Source of the DNA: Bacillota bacterium
Lineage (GTDB): Bacteria; Bacillota; Clostridia; Oscillospirales; Oscillospiraceae
Length of the DNA: 21,563 nucleotides
Direction of reading: 5' to 3'
Assembly (NCBI GenBank): GCA_023395775.1
Contig: JAEWYA010000189.1
Location: 1-21,563 of the forward strand
The notes beneath the pieces are model-generated. The model worked only from the letters and a program-made list of their open reading frames with translations. It was not told where the DNA came from and searched no databases. Positions 14,711 to 21,563 of this stretch are shown here, piece after piece; the stretch's first letter is position 1, and each line of letters starts with the position of its first letter. The translations under genes were made by a program, and so were the position numbers.

Positions 14711-15202
14711 ATGAAATGTGAGAATTGTGGAAAGAATGAAGTCAACTTCGTTTATCAGAGCAACGTCAATGGGCACGTGGAGGAAGCGCACCTTTGCAGC
14801 GAGTGCGCCGAGAAGCTGGGCTACACCCAGGCTGTGGCAGCGCAGAGCCGCAGAATGATGCAGAGCTTTTTCGGTGGCGGACTTCTGGATGACTTTTTCA
14901 GCCCGCAGCCCTATCTGCTGGGGTCGTCCTTCTTCGATGAGAACCTGTTTGACGACTTCTTCCGGCAGATGCCCGCACTGGGCGCCGGCACGGCAGAGCC
15001 GCAGGAGACTCAGGAGAAGCCGCTGGTGGAGGAAAAGGAGCGCAGCCGCTTTTCTAAAATGCGCCAGCTGAACGCTCTGCGTTTGGAACAGAAGGCCGCC
15101 GTGTTGCGGGAGGACTTTGAAAAGGCCGCCCAGCTTCGAGACCAGATCCGCCAGTTGGAGCAGAAAAAACCCGAGGAGAAGGAGCGTCCTCAGGCTGAGT
15201 AA
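14711..15202 (+). CDS. mcsA: McsA-like UVR-motif protein with one zinc finger
   Basis: McsA of Bacillus activates the arginine kinase McsB and modulates CtsR. This 163-residue version has a single zinc-finger pair, CENC (3–6) and CSEC (29–32), where Bacillus McsA has four CxxC motifs. The middle region (about 50–95) is instead acidic-aromatic with two related segments, GLLDDFFSPQ and ENLFDDFFRQ. The C-terminal part is the UVR motif (about 113–147, LRLEQKAAVLREDFEKAAQL and on), followed by a charged tail. AAGGAGG lies at normal distance from ATG 14711; the earlier in-frame start lacks one. It lies between ctsR and clpC with no mcsB, so its role cannot be that of the classical kinase activator unless mcsB is elsewhere. 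The name is by position and domain. Confidence 0.8.
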   Translation: MKCENCGKNEVNFVYQSNVNGHVEEAHLCSECAEKLGYTQAVAAQSRRMMQSFFGGGLLDDFFSPQPYLLGSSFFDENLFDDFFRQMPALGAGTAEPQETQEKPLVEEKERSRFSKMRQLNALRLEQKAAVLREDFEKAAQLRDQIRQLEQKKPEEKERPQAE

Positions 15203-15238
15203 CACCAACGAGAAGCCCTTTTGAAAGGAGTGAGTGCA

Positions 15239-17689
15239 ATGAATGAGGCAAAATTCAGTCCCAGGGCCGAAGAGGCCCTGCGGCTGGGACAGGAGGCGGC
15301 AGGTGAGCTGGGCCACGGCTACGTGGGCACCGAGCATCTTCTGCTGGGCCTTCTGAGAGAGCCGGACGGGACAGCCCACAGCGTTTTGGAAGCTGCCGGG
15401 CTGACGGATGGCATGATCGTGGAAATCATTAAAAAGAGCGTGGGAGCGGGACTGCCCGGCGGCAATCCCGCTCAGGGCCTGACTCCCCGCGCAAAGCGGG
15501 TGGTGGAACTGGCCGTGGAGGACGCGGCCAGAGGCAGGTACAGTTTTGTCGGTACCGCTCATTTGCTGGCCGGTCTCCTGCGGGAGGGCAACAACATGGC
15601 GGTCCGTATCCTGCGGACCGCCGGCGTGGACGCCAAGCAGCTTTATACCGCATTGATGCAAAAGCTGAATGAGGCGCCCCGGGCGGAGAATCGGGAGAGC
15701 TTCCGTTCCGCCGGGACCGCCCGGGATGACAGCCAGGACAAGACCCTGCGGGAGTTTACCCGGGACCTGACCGCCGATGCGCGGGCCGGAAAGCTGGACC
15801 CGGTAATCGGTCGTGACACGGAGATCCAGCGTGTCATTCAAATTCTATCCCGCCGGACGAAAAACAACCCCGTTTTGATCGGTGAGCCGGGCGTGGGCAA
15901 GACCGCCATCGCGGAGGGATTGGCGAGAAAGATCGCTCTGGGCGACGTGCCCGACGAGCTGCTGGATAAGCGTATTCTCTCCATGGACCTCTCCGGCATG
16001 GTGGCCGGAACCAAGTATCGGGGTGAATTCGAGGAGCGCATCAAAAAGGCATTGGACGAGGTAAAGCGGGACGGCGATGTGATTTTGTTCATCGACGAGC
16101 TGCACACCATCGTGGGTGCGGGCAGCGCCGAGGGCGCGGTGGACGCCGCCAACATCATCAAGCCGGCTCTGGGCCGGGGAGAGATCCGGTGCCTGGGGGC
16201 CACGACCCTGAACGAATACCGGCAGTATATCGAAAAAGACGCGGCTCTCGAACGCCGTTTCCAGCCCGTCCAGGTGGGCGAGCCGAGCCAGAAGGCGACG
16301 CTGGAGATTTTGAAAGGCCTGCGCAGGCGGTATGAGCAGCACCACAAGCTGAAAATTACCGACGAGGCCCTTTCTGCCGCAGTAGAGCTCTCCACCCGGT
16401 ATATCAATGACCGTTATTTGCCCGATAAAGCCATTGACCTGATGGATGAGGCCTCTTCCCGCGTTCGTATGGAAGAGGAGGAGCCGTCCCCGGAGCTGAA
16501 GAGTCTGGAGGAAAAGATCGCGGCGCTGCAAAAGGACAAGGCCGCCGCTGTGCTGGCTCAGGATTATGAAAAGGCCGCCCAGCTGCGGGACATTGAGAAG
16601 AACTATCAGGAACAGGTGGAAATGGAACGGGATAAGCACCGCAAGCACAATTCCACCCACCGCCCTGTGACGGCAGAGGATATCGCCGCCGTGGTTGCGG
16701 AGTGGACGGGGATCCCCGGCACCCGCCTGACGGAGGACGAGGGAACGCGCCTTATGCACATGGAGGACCAACTCCACGTCCGGGTCGTGGGCCAGAGCGA
16801 AGCCGTGACGGCTGTGGCCAGAGCCATCCGCCGGGGCCGGGTGGGATTGAAGGACCCCAAGCGGCCAATCGGTTCGTTCCTGTTCCTGGGCCCCACGGGC
16901 GTTGGTAAAACCGAGCTGTGCAAGGCGCTGGCAGAGTCCATGTTCGGCGATGAGAGCGCTATGATCCGCATTGATATGTCGGAGTATATGGAGCGGCACA
17001 CCGTCTCCCGTCTGATCGGCTCTCCGCCCGGTTACGTGGGCCATGAGGAGGGCGGTCAGCTGACGGAGAAGGTCCGCAGAAAGCCCTATTCCGTGGTTCT
17101 GTTTGACGAGATTGAAAAGGCCAACGAGGACGTGTGGAACATCCTGCTGCAAATTCTGGAGGATGGGCGCATCACGGACTCTCAGGGCCGCACCGTGGAC
17201 TTCAAGAACACGGTGATCGTCATGACCAGCAACGTGGGCGCGGCCAGCATTACCTCCGCCGGCAGCCGTCTTGGCTTTGACAGCGGCGAGGCGGCGAAGG
17301 ACGAGGCCAGCGCCTATGAAAAGGGCAGGGAACTGGTAATGGACGAGCTGCGCCGCACCTTCCGTCCCGAGTTTTTGAACCGGATTGACGACATCATTGT
17401 CTTCCACCGTCTGACACAGGACGATATCACGGAAATTGCCCGTCGGATGCTGAAGGCCACCGAAAAGCGCATGGCCGCCATGGGCGTAAAGCTGGAGGCG
17501 GACGACGCCGCAGTCAACGAGCTTGCAAAAGAGGGCTTCGATCCCAAGTACGGCGCGCGGCCTCTGCGCCGAGCCATTCAGAACAAGGTGGAGGACGCGG
17601 TGGCGGAGCAGATGCTCAGCGGCGGACTGAAGTCCGGCGACACGGCGCACCTCACCCTTACAGACGACCGGCTCTGCGTCGGCAAGTAA
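15239..17689 (+). CDS. clpC: ATP-dependent Clp protease ATPase ClpC
   Basis: ClpC is the Hsp100 unfoldase that feeds substrates to ClpP. The 816-residue protein has the double Clp_N domain (about 1–145), AAA module 1 with Walker A GEPGVGKT (215–222) and Walker B VILFIDE (281–287), a middle domain with a UVR-like coiled coil (about 422–460, including AAVLAQDYEKAAQLRD), AAA module 2 with Walker A GPTGVGKT (551–558) and Walker B VVLFDE (619–624), sensor TSN (663–665), and the ClpP-binding loop LGF (678–680) before the C-terminal D2 domain (to 816). The ATG 15239 has AAAGGAG at 8 bases. It is the last gene of the ctsR operon and ends at a terminator. The middle domain and McsA-like protein share the same UVR motif, consistent with an adaptor interaction. 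Confidence 0.96.
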   Translation: MNEAKFSPRAEEALRLGQEAAGELGHGYVGTEHLLLGLLREPDGTAHSVLEAAGLTDGMIVEIIKKSVGAGLPGGNPAQGLTPRAKRVVELAVEDAARGRYSFVGTAHLLAGLLREGNNMAVRILRTAGVDAKQLYTALMQKLNEAPRAENRESFRSAGTARDDSQDKTLREFTRDLTADARAGKLDPVIGRDTEIQRVIQILSRRTKNNPVLIGEPGVGKTAIAEGLARKIALGDVPDELLDKRILSMDLSGMVAGTKYRGEFEERIKKALDEVKRDGDVILFIDELHTIVGAGSAEGAVDAANIIKPALGRGEIRCLGATTLNEYRQYIEKDAALERRFQPVQVGEPSQKATLEILKGLRRRYEQHHKLKITDEALSAAVELSTRYINDRYLPDKAIDLMDEASSRVRMEEEEPSPELKSLEEKIAALQKDKAAAVLAQDYEKAAQLRDIEKNYQEQVEMERDKHRKHNSTHRPVTAEDIAAVVAEWTGIPGTRLTEDEGTRLMHMEDQLHVRVVGQSEAVTAVARAIRRGRVGLKDPKRPIGSFLFLGPTGVGKTELCKALAESMFGDESAMIRIDMSEYMERHTVSRLIGSPPGYVGHEEGGQLTEKVRRKPYSVVLFDEIEKANEDVWNILLQILEDGRITDSQGRTVDFKNTVIVMTSNVGAASITSAGSRLGFDSGEAAKDEASAYEKGRELVMDELRRTFRPEFLNRIDDIIVFHRLTQDDITEIARRMLKATEKRMAAMGVKLEADDAAVNELAKEGFDPKYGARPLRRAIQNKVEDAVAEQMLSGGLKSGDTAHLTLTDDRLCVGK

Positions 17690-17695
17690 ATAACC

Positions 17696-17743
17696 GCAAA
17701 GGCCGCATATAGTCCAAAAGGGCTGTACGCGGCCTTTGCTTTT
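17696..17743 (+). terminator. Terminator after clpC
   Basis: GCAAAGGCCGCATA pairs with TACGCGGCCTTTGC (one mismatch) over an 18-base interior that itself holds a small TCC/GGG hairpin; TTTT follows. It starts 7 bases after the clpC stop codon. Confidence 0.85.
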
Positions 17744-17747
17744 CCGC

Positions 17748-17789
17748 ATGTTATGCCATTTACGATGTGTATAATGAAAAGCATAACAT
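17748..17789. promoter_or_regulatory. 9-bp inverted repeat around a -10 box upstream of the YyaL gene
   Basis: ATGTTATGC (17748–17756) and GCATAACAT (17781–17789) flank a TATAAT (17770–17775). No good -35 was found at 16–18 bases, so the promoter may depend on an activator. Further down, ACTTGAA and TTCAAGT (near 17812 and 17832) form another inverted pair. The gap up to 17883 holds no gene. Confidence 0.4.
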
Positions 17790-17883
17790 ATACTAGATTG
17801 GACTTGAATCAAGAGCCGGACGCAAAAATTGACTTCAAGTAAATTACCATGGATGGTATATCTTACAAACGAGAAATGGGGTG

Positions 17884-19805
17884 ATGCCCGTGACCAAACA
17901 TGAAATACCCAATAGACTGATCAATGAAAAATCGCCTTATCTGCTTCAACATGCCCATAATCCGGTAAACTGGTTTCCGTGGGGAGAAGAAGCCTTTGCG
18001 CTTGCGAAGAAGGAGGACAAGCCGATCTTTCTTTCTATTGGGTATAGCTGAAGCTGGTTACACTCTGTACCTGCCATTGGTGCCATGTGATGGCCGAGGA
18101 AAGCTTTGAGGATCCGTCCGTTGCCAAAGCTCTCAATCAATCTTTTGTTTCCATCAAGGTAGATCGGGAAGAACGACCGGATATCGACAACATTTATATG
18201 CGTGTTTGTCAGGCGTTTACCGGCGGAGGCGGGTGGCCTACAAGCATTTTCATGACCGCAGATCAAAAGCCGTTTTTTGCCGGAACCTATTTTCCCAAAG
18301 CATATTTTCTTGACTTGCTGAATGCAATCAGCGAAAAATGGGCGGAGGATCAATCCGCCCTGCTCAACCAGGGCAAAAGAATATCGGAAGCTCTTAATCA
18401 ACCAACAAACTTTTCGCAAACGCTCCAAGCCGCGCCGATCCACGCGGCGGTATCACAATTGAAGCAAACCTTTGATGAAGAATTCGGCGGGTTTGGAAAC
18501 GCGCCCAAATTTCCAACGCCGCATATCCTTTACCTGCTGCTGAAGACCGAGCCGGATATGGCTGAAAAAACGCTGATTCAGATGTACAGGGGCGGCATCT
18601 TTGATCACATCGGCTTTGGCTTTTCCAGATACTCCACCGACCGGTTCTGGCTTGTGCCGCACTTTGAAAAAATGCTGTACGATAACGCGCTGCTTGCCAC
18701 GGCCTACCTGATGGCGTTTGAGCTGACCGGTAAAGAAATCTATCGGACTGTGGCAGAGAAGACCCTCCTGTATGTGAACCGCGATCTGGGAAGTCCTGAC
18801 GGGGGCTTTTTCTCCGCACAAGATGCCGACAGCGACGGCCAAGAGGGAAAATATTATGTATTCAAACCGGAGGAATTGACTGCGCTTTTGGGTGAAACGG
18901 ACGGCAACCGGTTCAACGCGTATTTCGGCATCACGCAGAACGGGAACTTTGAAGGGCGGAATATACCCAATCTGATCAATAACAGCAAAATCGATTCTTC
19001 AATCGACGAGCTCCTGCCCAAGGTATACGATTACCGTAAATCGAGAACCTCCCTTCGGACGGACCATAAAATACTGACCTCTTGGAATGCGCTGGTACTT
19101 GCAGCTTATGCCAACGCCTACAGGATACTTGGGACGAAGACGTATCTTGATATTGCCTTGAAGACCGTGGGTTTCATGGAACGCGAGCTGACGGACGGCG
19201 ATACCGTGTTCTCCGGTGTTACCAGCGGAGTACGCGGAAACGTCGGCCTTTTGGACGACTATGCCTTTTATATTTACGCATTGATCTGTCTGCACCAGGC
19301 CACGCAGGACCCTGCATTTTTAGCAAGGGCGCAGAGTCTGCAAGGCAAGGCGATTTCGGAATATTTTGATCAGGAAGACGGTGGATTTTTCTTCTCCGGA
19401 AAGAGTAATGAAAAGCTCATTTTAAATCCAAAAGAAACCTATGATGGTGCTATGCCGTCCGGCAACTCCGTGATGGCATATAATCTGACGAGGCTGTATG
19501 CTCTTACAAATGCAGACGAGCTTTATACTGTTTTAAAAAAGCAGGAGGCGTTTATGAACGCCGCGTCGGCCGGATACCCTCCCGGAAATGGTTTTTACCT
19601 TTACTCCATGCTCCCGATCACCGAGATTGTCTGCGTCTTAAAGGAGCCATCGGATTTAAACAAAATTAAGATTAAATCGGACTGGATCTTCAAAGTGACG
19701 AAGGATTCCTCGCATCCGCTGCTTAACGGTGAAACCACCTATTATGTGTGCGGCGACGGCGCCTGTCTGCCGCCCTCTAACAAATTGCCGGAGTATTTCC
19801 GCTGA
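17884..19805 (+). pseudogene. Thioredoxin-domain (DUF255/YyaL-type) gene, frameshifted by a 20-bp insertion
   Basis: The N-terminal frame (ATG 17884) reads IPNRLINEKSPYLLQHAHNP and NWFPWGEEAFALAKKEDKPIFLSIGYS, typical of the YyaL/DUF255 family, then meets TGA at 18049. The family continues with STCHWCHVM; that segment resumes in another frame as TCHWCHVMAEESFEDP from 18069. The 20 bases 18049–18068 are extra. Without them the protein would be about 633 residues, near full length, with a thioredoxin-like domain (about 1–160) and the large six-hairpin glycosidase-like domain that follows. The rest of the frame (to 19805) has no stops. An upstream GGGG lies 9 bases before the ATG. A GTG/ATG pair at 18087–18092 could start a fragment lacking the CxxC. 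Function of the family is not firmly known. Confidence 0.82.
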
Positions 19806-19885
19806 TGTGGATTACTTTTCCTCTATAAAAGCCGGCATACTGGATAAACTAGTCCGGAGTCAGAGACTCAGAAAGGGGTAATTTT

Positions 19886-20230
19886 ATGGATAAGAGTTTG
19901 GAAGAAGCAAAGAAAATGAATGCAAAGTCCCGGCAGTCGAAAACTACGCAGTCCGGAAGCTCCTATACCGATATGAATGAGTCCGCCCTTCAGCAGGCTC
20001 GTCAGGCAAATTCCAATTCTGCTATGAATCAGAACGGCTTCAGTCAGGACTACGCCCTTCAGCAGGCCCGTCAGGAAAACATGAAGTCCGCAAACTCTGC
20101 GACTAGCTCTGCAACCAGCTCTGCAACAAACTCGGTCATGCCTTCCTCGAATTCCGGTATGTCCGGCGATCCTACCCTGGACGAAGTGAAGAAAGCAAAC
20201 GAGAAGTCCAGACAAAACAAGGGAAGCTAA
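19886..20230 (+). CDS. Small repeat protein resembling gamma-type spore protein SspE
   Basis: The 114-residue product is rich in Ser, Asn, Gln, Ala and Lys, with no Cys or Trp. It contains four variants of one unit, L-x-x-(A/V)-(K/R)-(K/Q)-x-N-x-x-S: LEEAKKMNAKSRQ (5–17), LQQARQANSNSAM (35–47), LQQARQENMKSAN (58–70) and LDEVKKANEKSRQ (98–110). The two central units resemble the AQQVRKQNQQSA repeats of Bacillus SspE, the gamma-type small acid-soluble spore protein, but the FGTEFASET protease site is absent (GFSQDY stands there). AAGGGG lies 7 bases before the ATG. It is a single gene bounded by a terminator; I found no convincing sporulation promoter. Alternatively it is an unrelated low-complexity protein. 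Confidence 0.72.
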   Translation: MDKSLEEAKKMNAKSRQSKTTQSGSSYTDMNESALQQARQANSNSAMNQNGFSQDYALQQARQENMKSANSATSSATSSATNSVMPSSNSGMSGDPTLDEVKKANEKSRQNKGS

Positions 20231-20270
20231 AATCACTCATTCCCAATAGCTGCAAAAACAGTAAATGTAA

Positions 20271-20311
20271 AAAACAAGCCGGGGCATCAATAGGAGGCTC
20301 CGGCTTGTTTT
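20271..20311 (+). terminator. Terminator after the repeat-protein gene
   Basis: AAAACAAGCCGG (20271–20282) pairs with CCGGCTTGTTTT (20300–20311), 12 bp perfect, enclosing a loop of 17 bases; the T run ends the stem. Confidence 0.85.
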
Positions 20312-20361
20312 GCGTTTGCAGAAGATTCAAATATCGCGGCGGGGCCAATGGTTGAATGACC

Positions 20362-20390
20362 TTGCCAGGAATTTCGGTTTTTGCTATACT
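20362..20390 (+). promoter_or_regulatory. Promoter of the isochorismatase-family gene
   Basis: TTGCCA (20362–20367) and TATACT (20385–20390) have a 17-base spacer, 36 bases before the ATG at 20427. Confidence 0.7.
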
Positions 20391-20426
20391 GCTTTTAGAA
20401 TAATTACGGGAAAGGAATGCTCCGAT

Positions 20427-21128
20427 ATGAGAAAAAATACAACAAGGTCCGCTCTGCTGGTGATCGACATGGAAAATGCTTTTATCAGCAAAAACAGTTC
20501 CTTATGCAATCCAATGGCGGAATCAACGATTCCCGCCTGCATCCGTGCGGTGAACAGCGCGAGGGATATGAGCATCCCCGTCTTTTTCGTAAAGCGAATC
20601 TACCGAAGCGACGGTTCGGATGTGGAATACACCCGCCACAGGCGCTGGGAAGACGGCGGACGGCCGCTTGGGCCTTCCAGTATCGGCGAATGTTCTGCCC
20701 AGGCCCCGGAAGGCCTCCGGCCTATGAGGGGCGACTACACAATTATCAAGCCGCGATTCAGTGCGTTTTTTCACACGGAGCTGGATCTGATTCTCCGCAG
20801 ACTACAGGTAAAAACCGTGATTCTCTGCGGTACCGCGACGCCGAACTGCATCAGGACCACTGCCTATGACGCGATTTCTCTGGACTATGAGGTGCTGATT
20901 CTGGAGGATTGCTGCTCCTCGATCACCCAGGAAATCCAGAACGCCAACCTTGCGGACATGGAGAGAATCGGTGTTCAGCTTATGACGAGTGCGCAGTTTG
21001 AAGGCTATCGGGAAGCCTCAGTAGGGAATACCGCGCAGGCGATACTGGAGGAAATTGAGGCGTCTGACATTGCTCCCGAGCCGTTCTCGGATTCACAGTC
21101 GGATGTTCGCTCGATTGACCGCTGGTGA
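20427..21128 (+). CDS. Isochorismatase-family cysteine hydrolase
   Basis: The 233-residue protein belongs to the cysteine hydrolase superfamily that includes isochorismatase, nicotinamidase and N-carbamoylsarcosine amidase. The triad is D14 (LLVIDMENAF), K108 (IIKPRFSAF) and C141 (CGTATPNCIRTTA), with the cis-peptide-type segment before the cysteine. The substrate is not readable from the sequence; the TPNCIRTTAYDA form is common in uncharacterised clostridial members. The start at ATG 20427 has AAAGGA at 10 bases and a good promoter; earlier in-frame starts lie inside the promoter. The C-terminus has an extra acidic tail (about 205–233) beyond the core. The next gene follows 56 bases later, perhaps co-transcribed. 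Confidence 0.9.
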   Translation: MRKNTTRSALLVIDMENAFISKNSSLCNPMAESTIPACIRAVNSARDMSIPVFFVKRIYRSDGSDVEYTRHRRWEDGGRPLGPSSIGECSAQAPEGLRPMRGDYTIIKPRFSAFFHTELDLILRRLQVKTVILCGTATPNCIRTTAYDAISLDYEVLILEDCCSSITQEIQNANLADMERIGVQLMTSAQFEGYREASVGNTAQAILEEIEASDIAPEPFSDSQSDVRSIDRW

Positions 21129-21184
21129 CGATGTGCGGTGAAGCTTATTGAGAATGCAAAATAGGAAGGTTGGGAGGTTGTTTT

Positions 21185-21538
21185 ATGGATTTACAGGAAA
21201 TTATGAAGCAGCGTGTTTTTGCTGTTGTGGGGGATACTCTGAATCCGGAGAAGTATGCCTATAAAATCAAGCAAGGCCTTATAGAAAAGGGGTACAAGGT
21301 CTTTGCCGTCGGCAAGGAACTTTCCTCGATCAATGACGTTCCGGAAGAAATTGACGTCATTGATCTGTGCATTCATCCAGCCAAGGGGCTTGCATTGATG
21401 CAGGAGTGCAAAAAGAAATTTCAATGCGTGGTCATTCAGCCAGGCGCCGAAAGCGAGGAGCTGGTTACCTATCTGAAGGAAAATCAGCTGCCGTATATAA
21501 ACGGATGCCTGCTTGTCGGGCTCAGCTTATACGCTTGA
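21185..21538 (+). CDS. CoA-binding (Rossmann) domain protein
   Basis: The 117-residue protein is a single CoA_binding_2-type domain: the opening VFAVVGDTLNPEKYAYKI, then LIEKGYKVFAVGKEL, VPEEIDVIDLCIHP and FQCVVIQPGAESEELVTYL match the Rossmann-like fold seen in succinyl-CoA-synthetase-like small proteins such as YccU. The usual GaSd/P-type nucleotide loop is present as GDTLNPEKYA. The likely role is CoA or acyl-CoA binding, with function unknown. GGGAGG lies about 8 bases before ATG 21185. I see no separate promoter, so it may be read through from the hydrolase gene. The last 25 bases of the window hold nothing I can identify. Confidence 0.86.
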   Translation: MDLQEIMKQRVFAVVGDTLNPEKYAYKIKQGLIEKGYKVFAVGKELSSINDVPEEIDVIDLCIHPAKGLALMQECKKKFQCVVIQPGAESEELVTYLKENQLPYINGCLLVGLSLYA

Positions 21539-21563
21539 TCCGTTTCGGCGCGACGCCTCCGAC

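Noticed and set aside
14672..15841. Minus-strand open frame opposite mcsA and the start of clpC
   Set aside because: It lies across two certain genes on the other strand and has no start signals.
15845..17812. Long open frame on the minus strand opposite clpC
   Set aside because: It is antisense to a certain ClpC gene, has no ribosome binding site or recognisable domain, and arises from the high-GC codon pattern of clpC.
18049..18051. TGA beside a CxxC motif as a selenocysteine codon
   Set aside because: The reading frame also changes by 20 bases after it, so reading through TGA would not restore TCHWCHVM, and no SECIS-like hairpin was recognised directly downstream.
1..21563. CRISPR array, insertion sequences, prophage or toxin–antitoxin genes
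   Set aside because: No regularly spaced repeats, transposase, integrase or phage proteins were found in the translated genes or gaps.

Overview
The window looks like a chromosomal stretch from a Gram-positive, low-GC-phylum anaerobe, most likely a spore-forming member of class Clostridia (Oscillospiraceae-like), with a fairly GC-rich genome. The evidence is the ctsR–mcsA-like–clpC heat-shock operon with CtsR boxes, strong AGGAGG-type ribosome binding sites, an LCP-family and an S-layer-homology (SLH) protein, a DUF1540 Cys-rich protein, a small clostridial-type 2[4Fe-4S] ferredoxin and a short repeat protein resembling gamma-type spore proteins. I see no rRNA, tRNA, CRISPR array, insertion sequence or phage genes. 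Most of the window is core or near-core genome.

Layout. (1) 1–2904: a secreted coiled-coil protein running off the left edge (minus strand), divergent from a TetR-family regulator, with a compact control region between them. (2) 2905–4177: a string of perfect inverted repeats around a DUF1540 protein, then two translationally coupled half-size TauE/SafE permease genes. (3) 4187–7934, minus strand: a response regulator–histidine kinase–HtrA protease operon, probably an envelope or secretion-stress module. (4) 7979–11977: a secreted protein with a degenerate polysaccharide-deacetylase-like domain (minus), divergent from an LCP ligase and an SLH–transglutaminase-like protein (plus); all three look like cell-surface functions. 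(5) 11984–13886, minus strand: rsmI and a tRNA adenine methyltransferase, plus a separately transcribed ferredoxin. (6) 14046–17743: ctsR, an mcsA-like gene and clpC, with no mcsB. (7) 17748–21538: a visibly more AT-rich section with a DUF255/YyaL gene broken by a 20-bp insertion at its CxxC site, the SspE-like repeat protein, an isochorismatase-family hydrolase and a CoA-binding-domain protein.

How the parts fit: three blocks concern protein quality control and the envelope (HtrA with its two-component system, the Clp regulon, and the LCP/SLH/pseudo-deacetylase surface set). Most transcription units are closed by clear hairpins, and several sigma-A-type promoters with 16–18 bp spacers can be read directly. 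The most notable points are the pseudo-deacetylase, the mcsB-less Clp operon with a rebuilt McsA linker, the SspE-like four-repeat protein and the frameshifted thioredoxin-domain gene. I do not see strong evidence for a wholly new multi-gene system.
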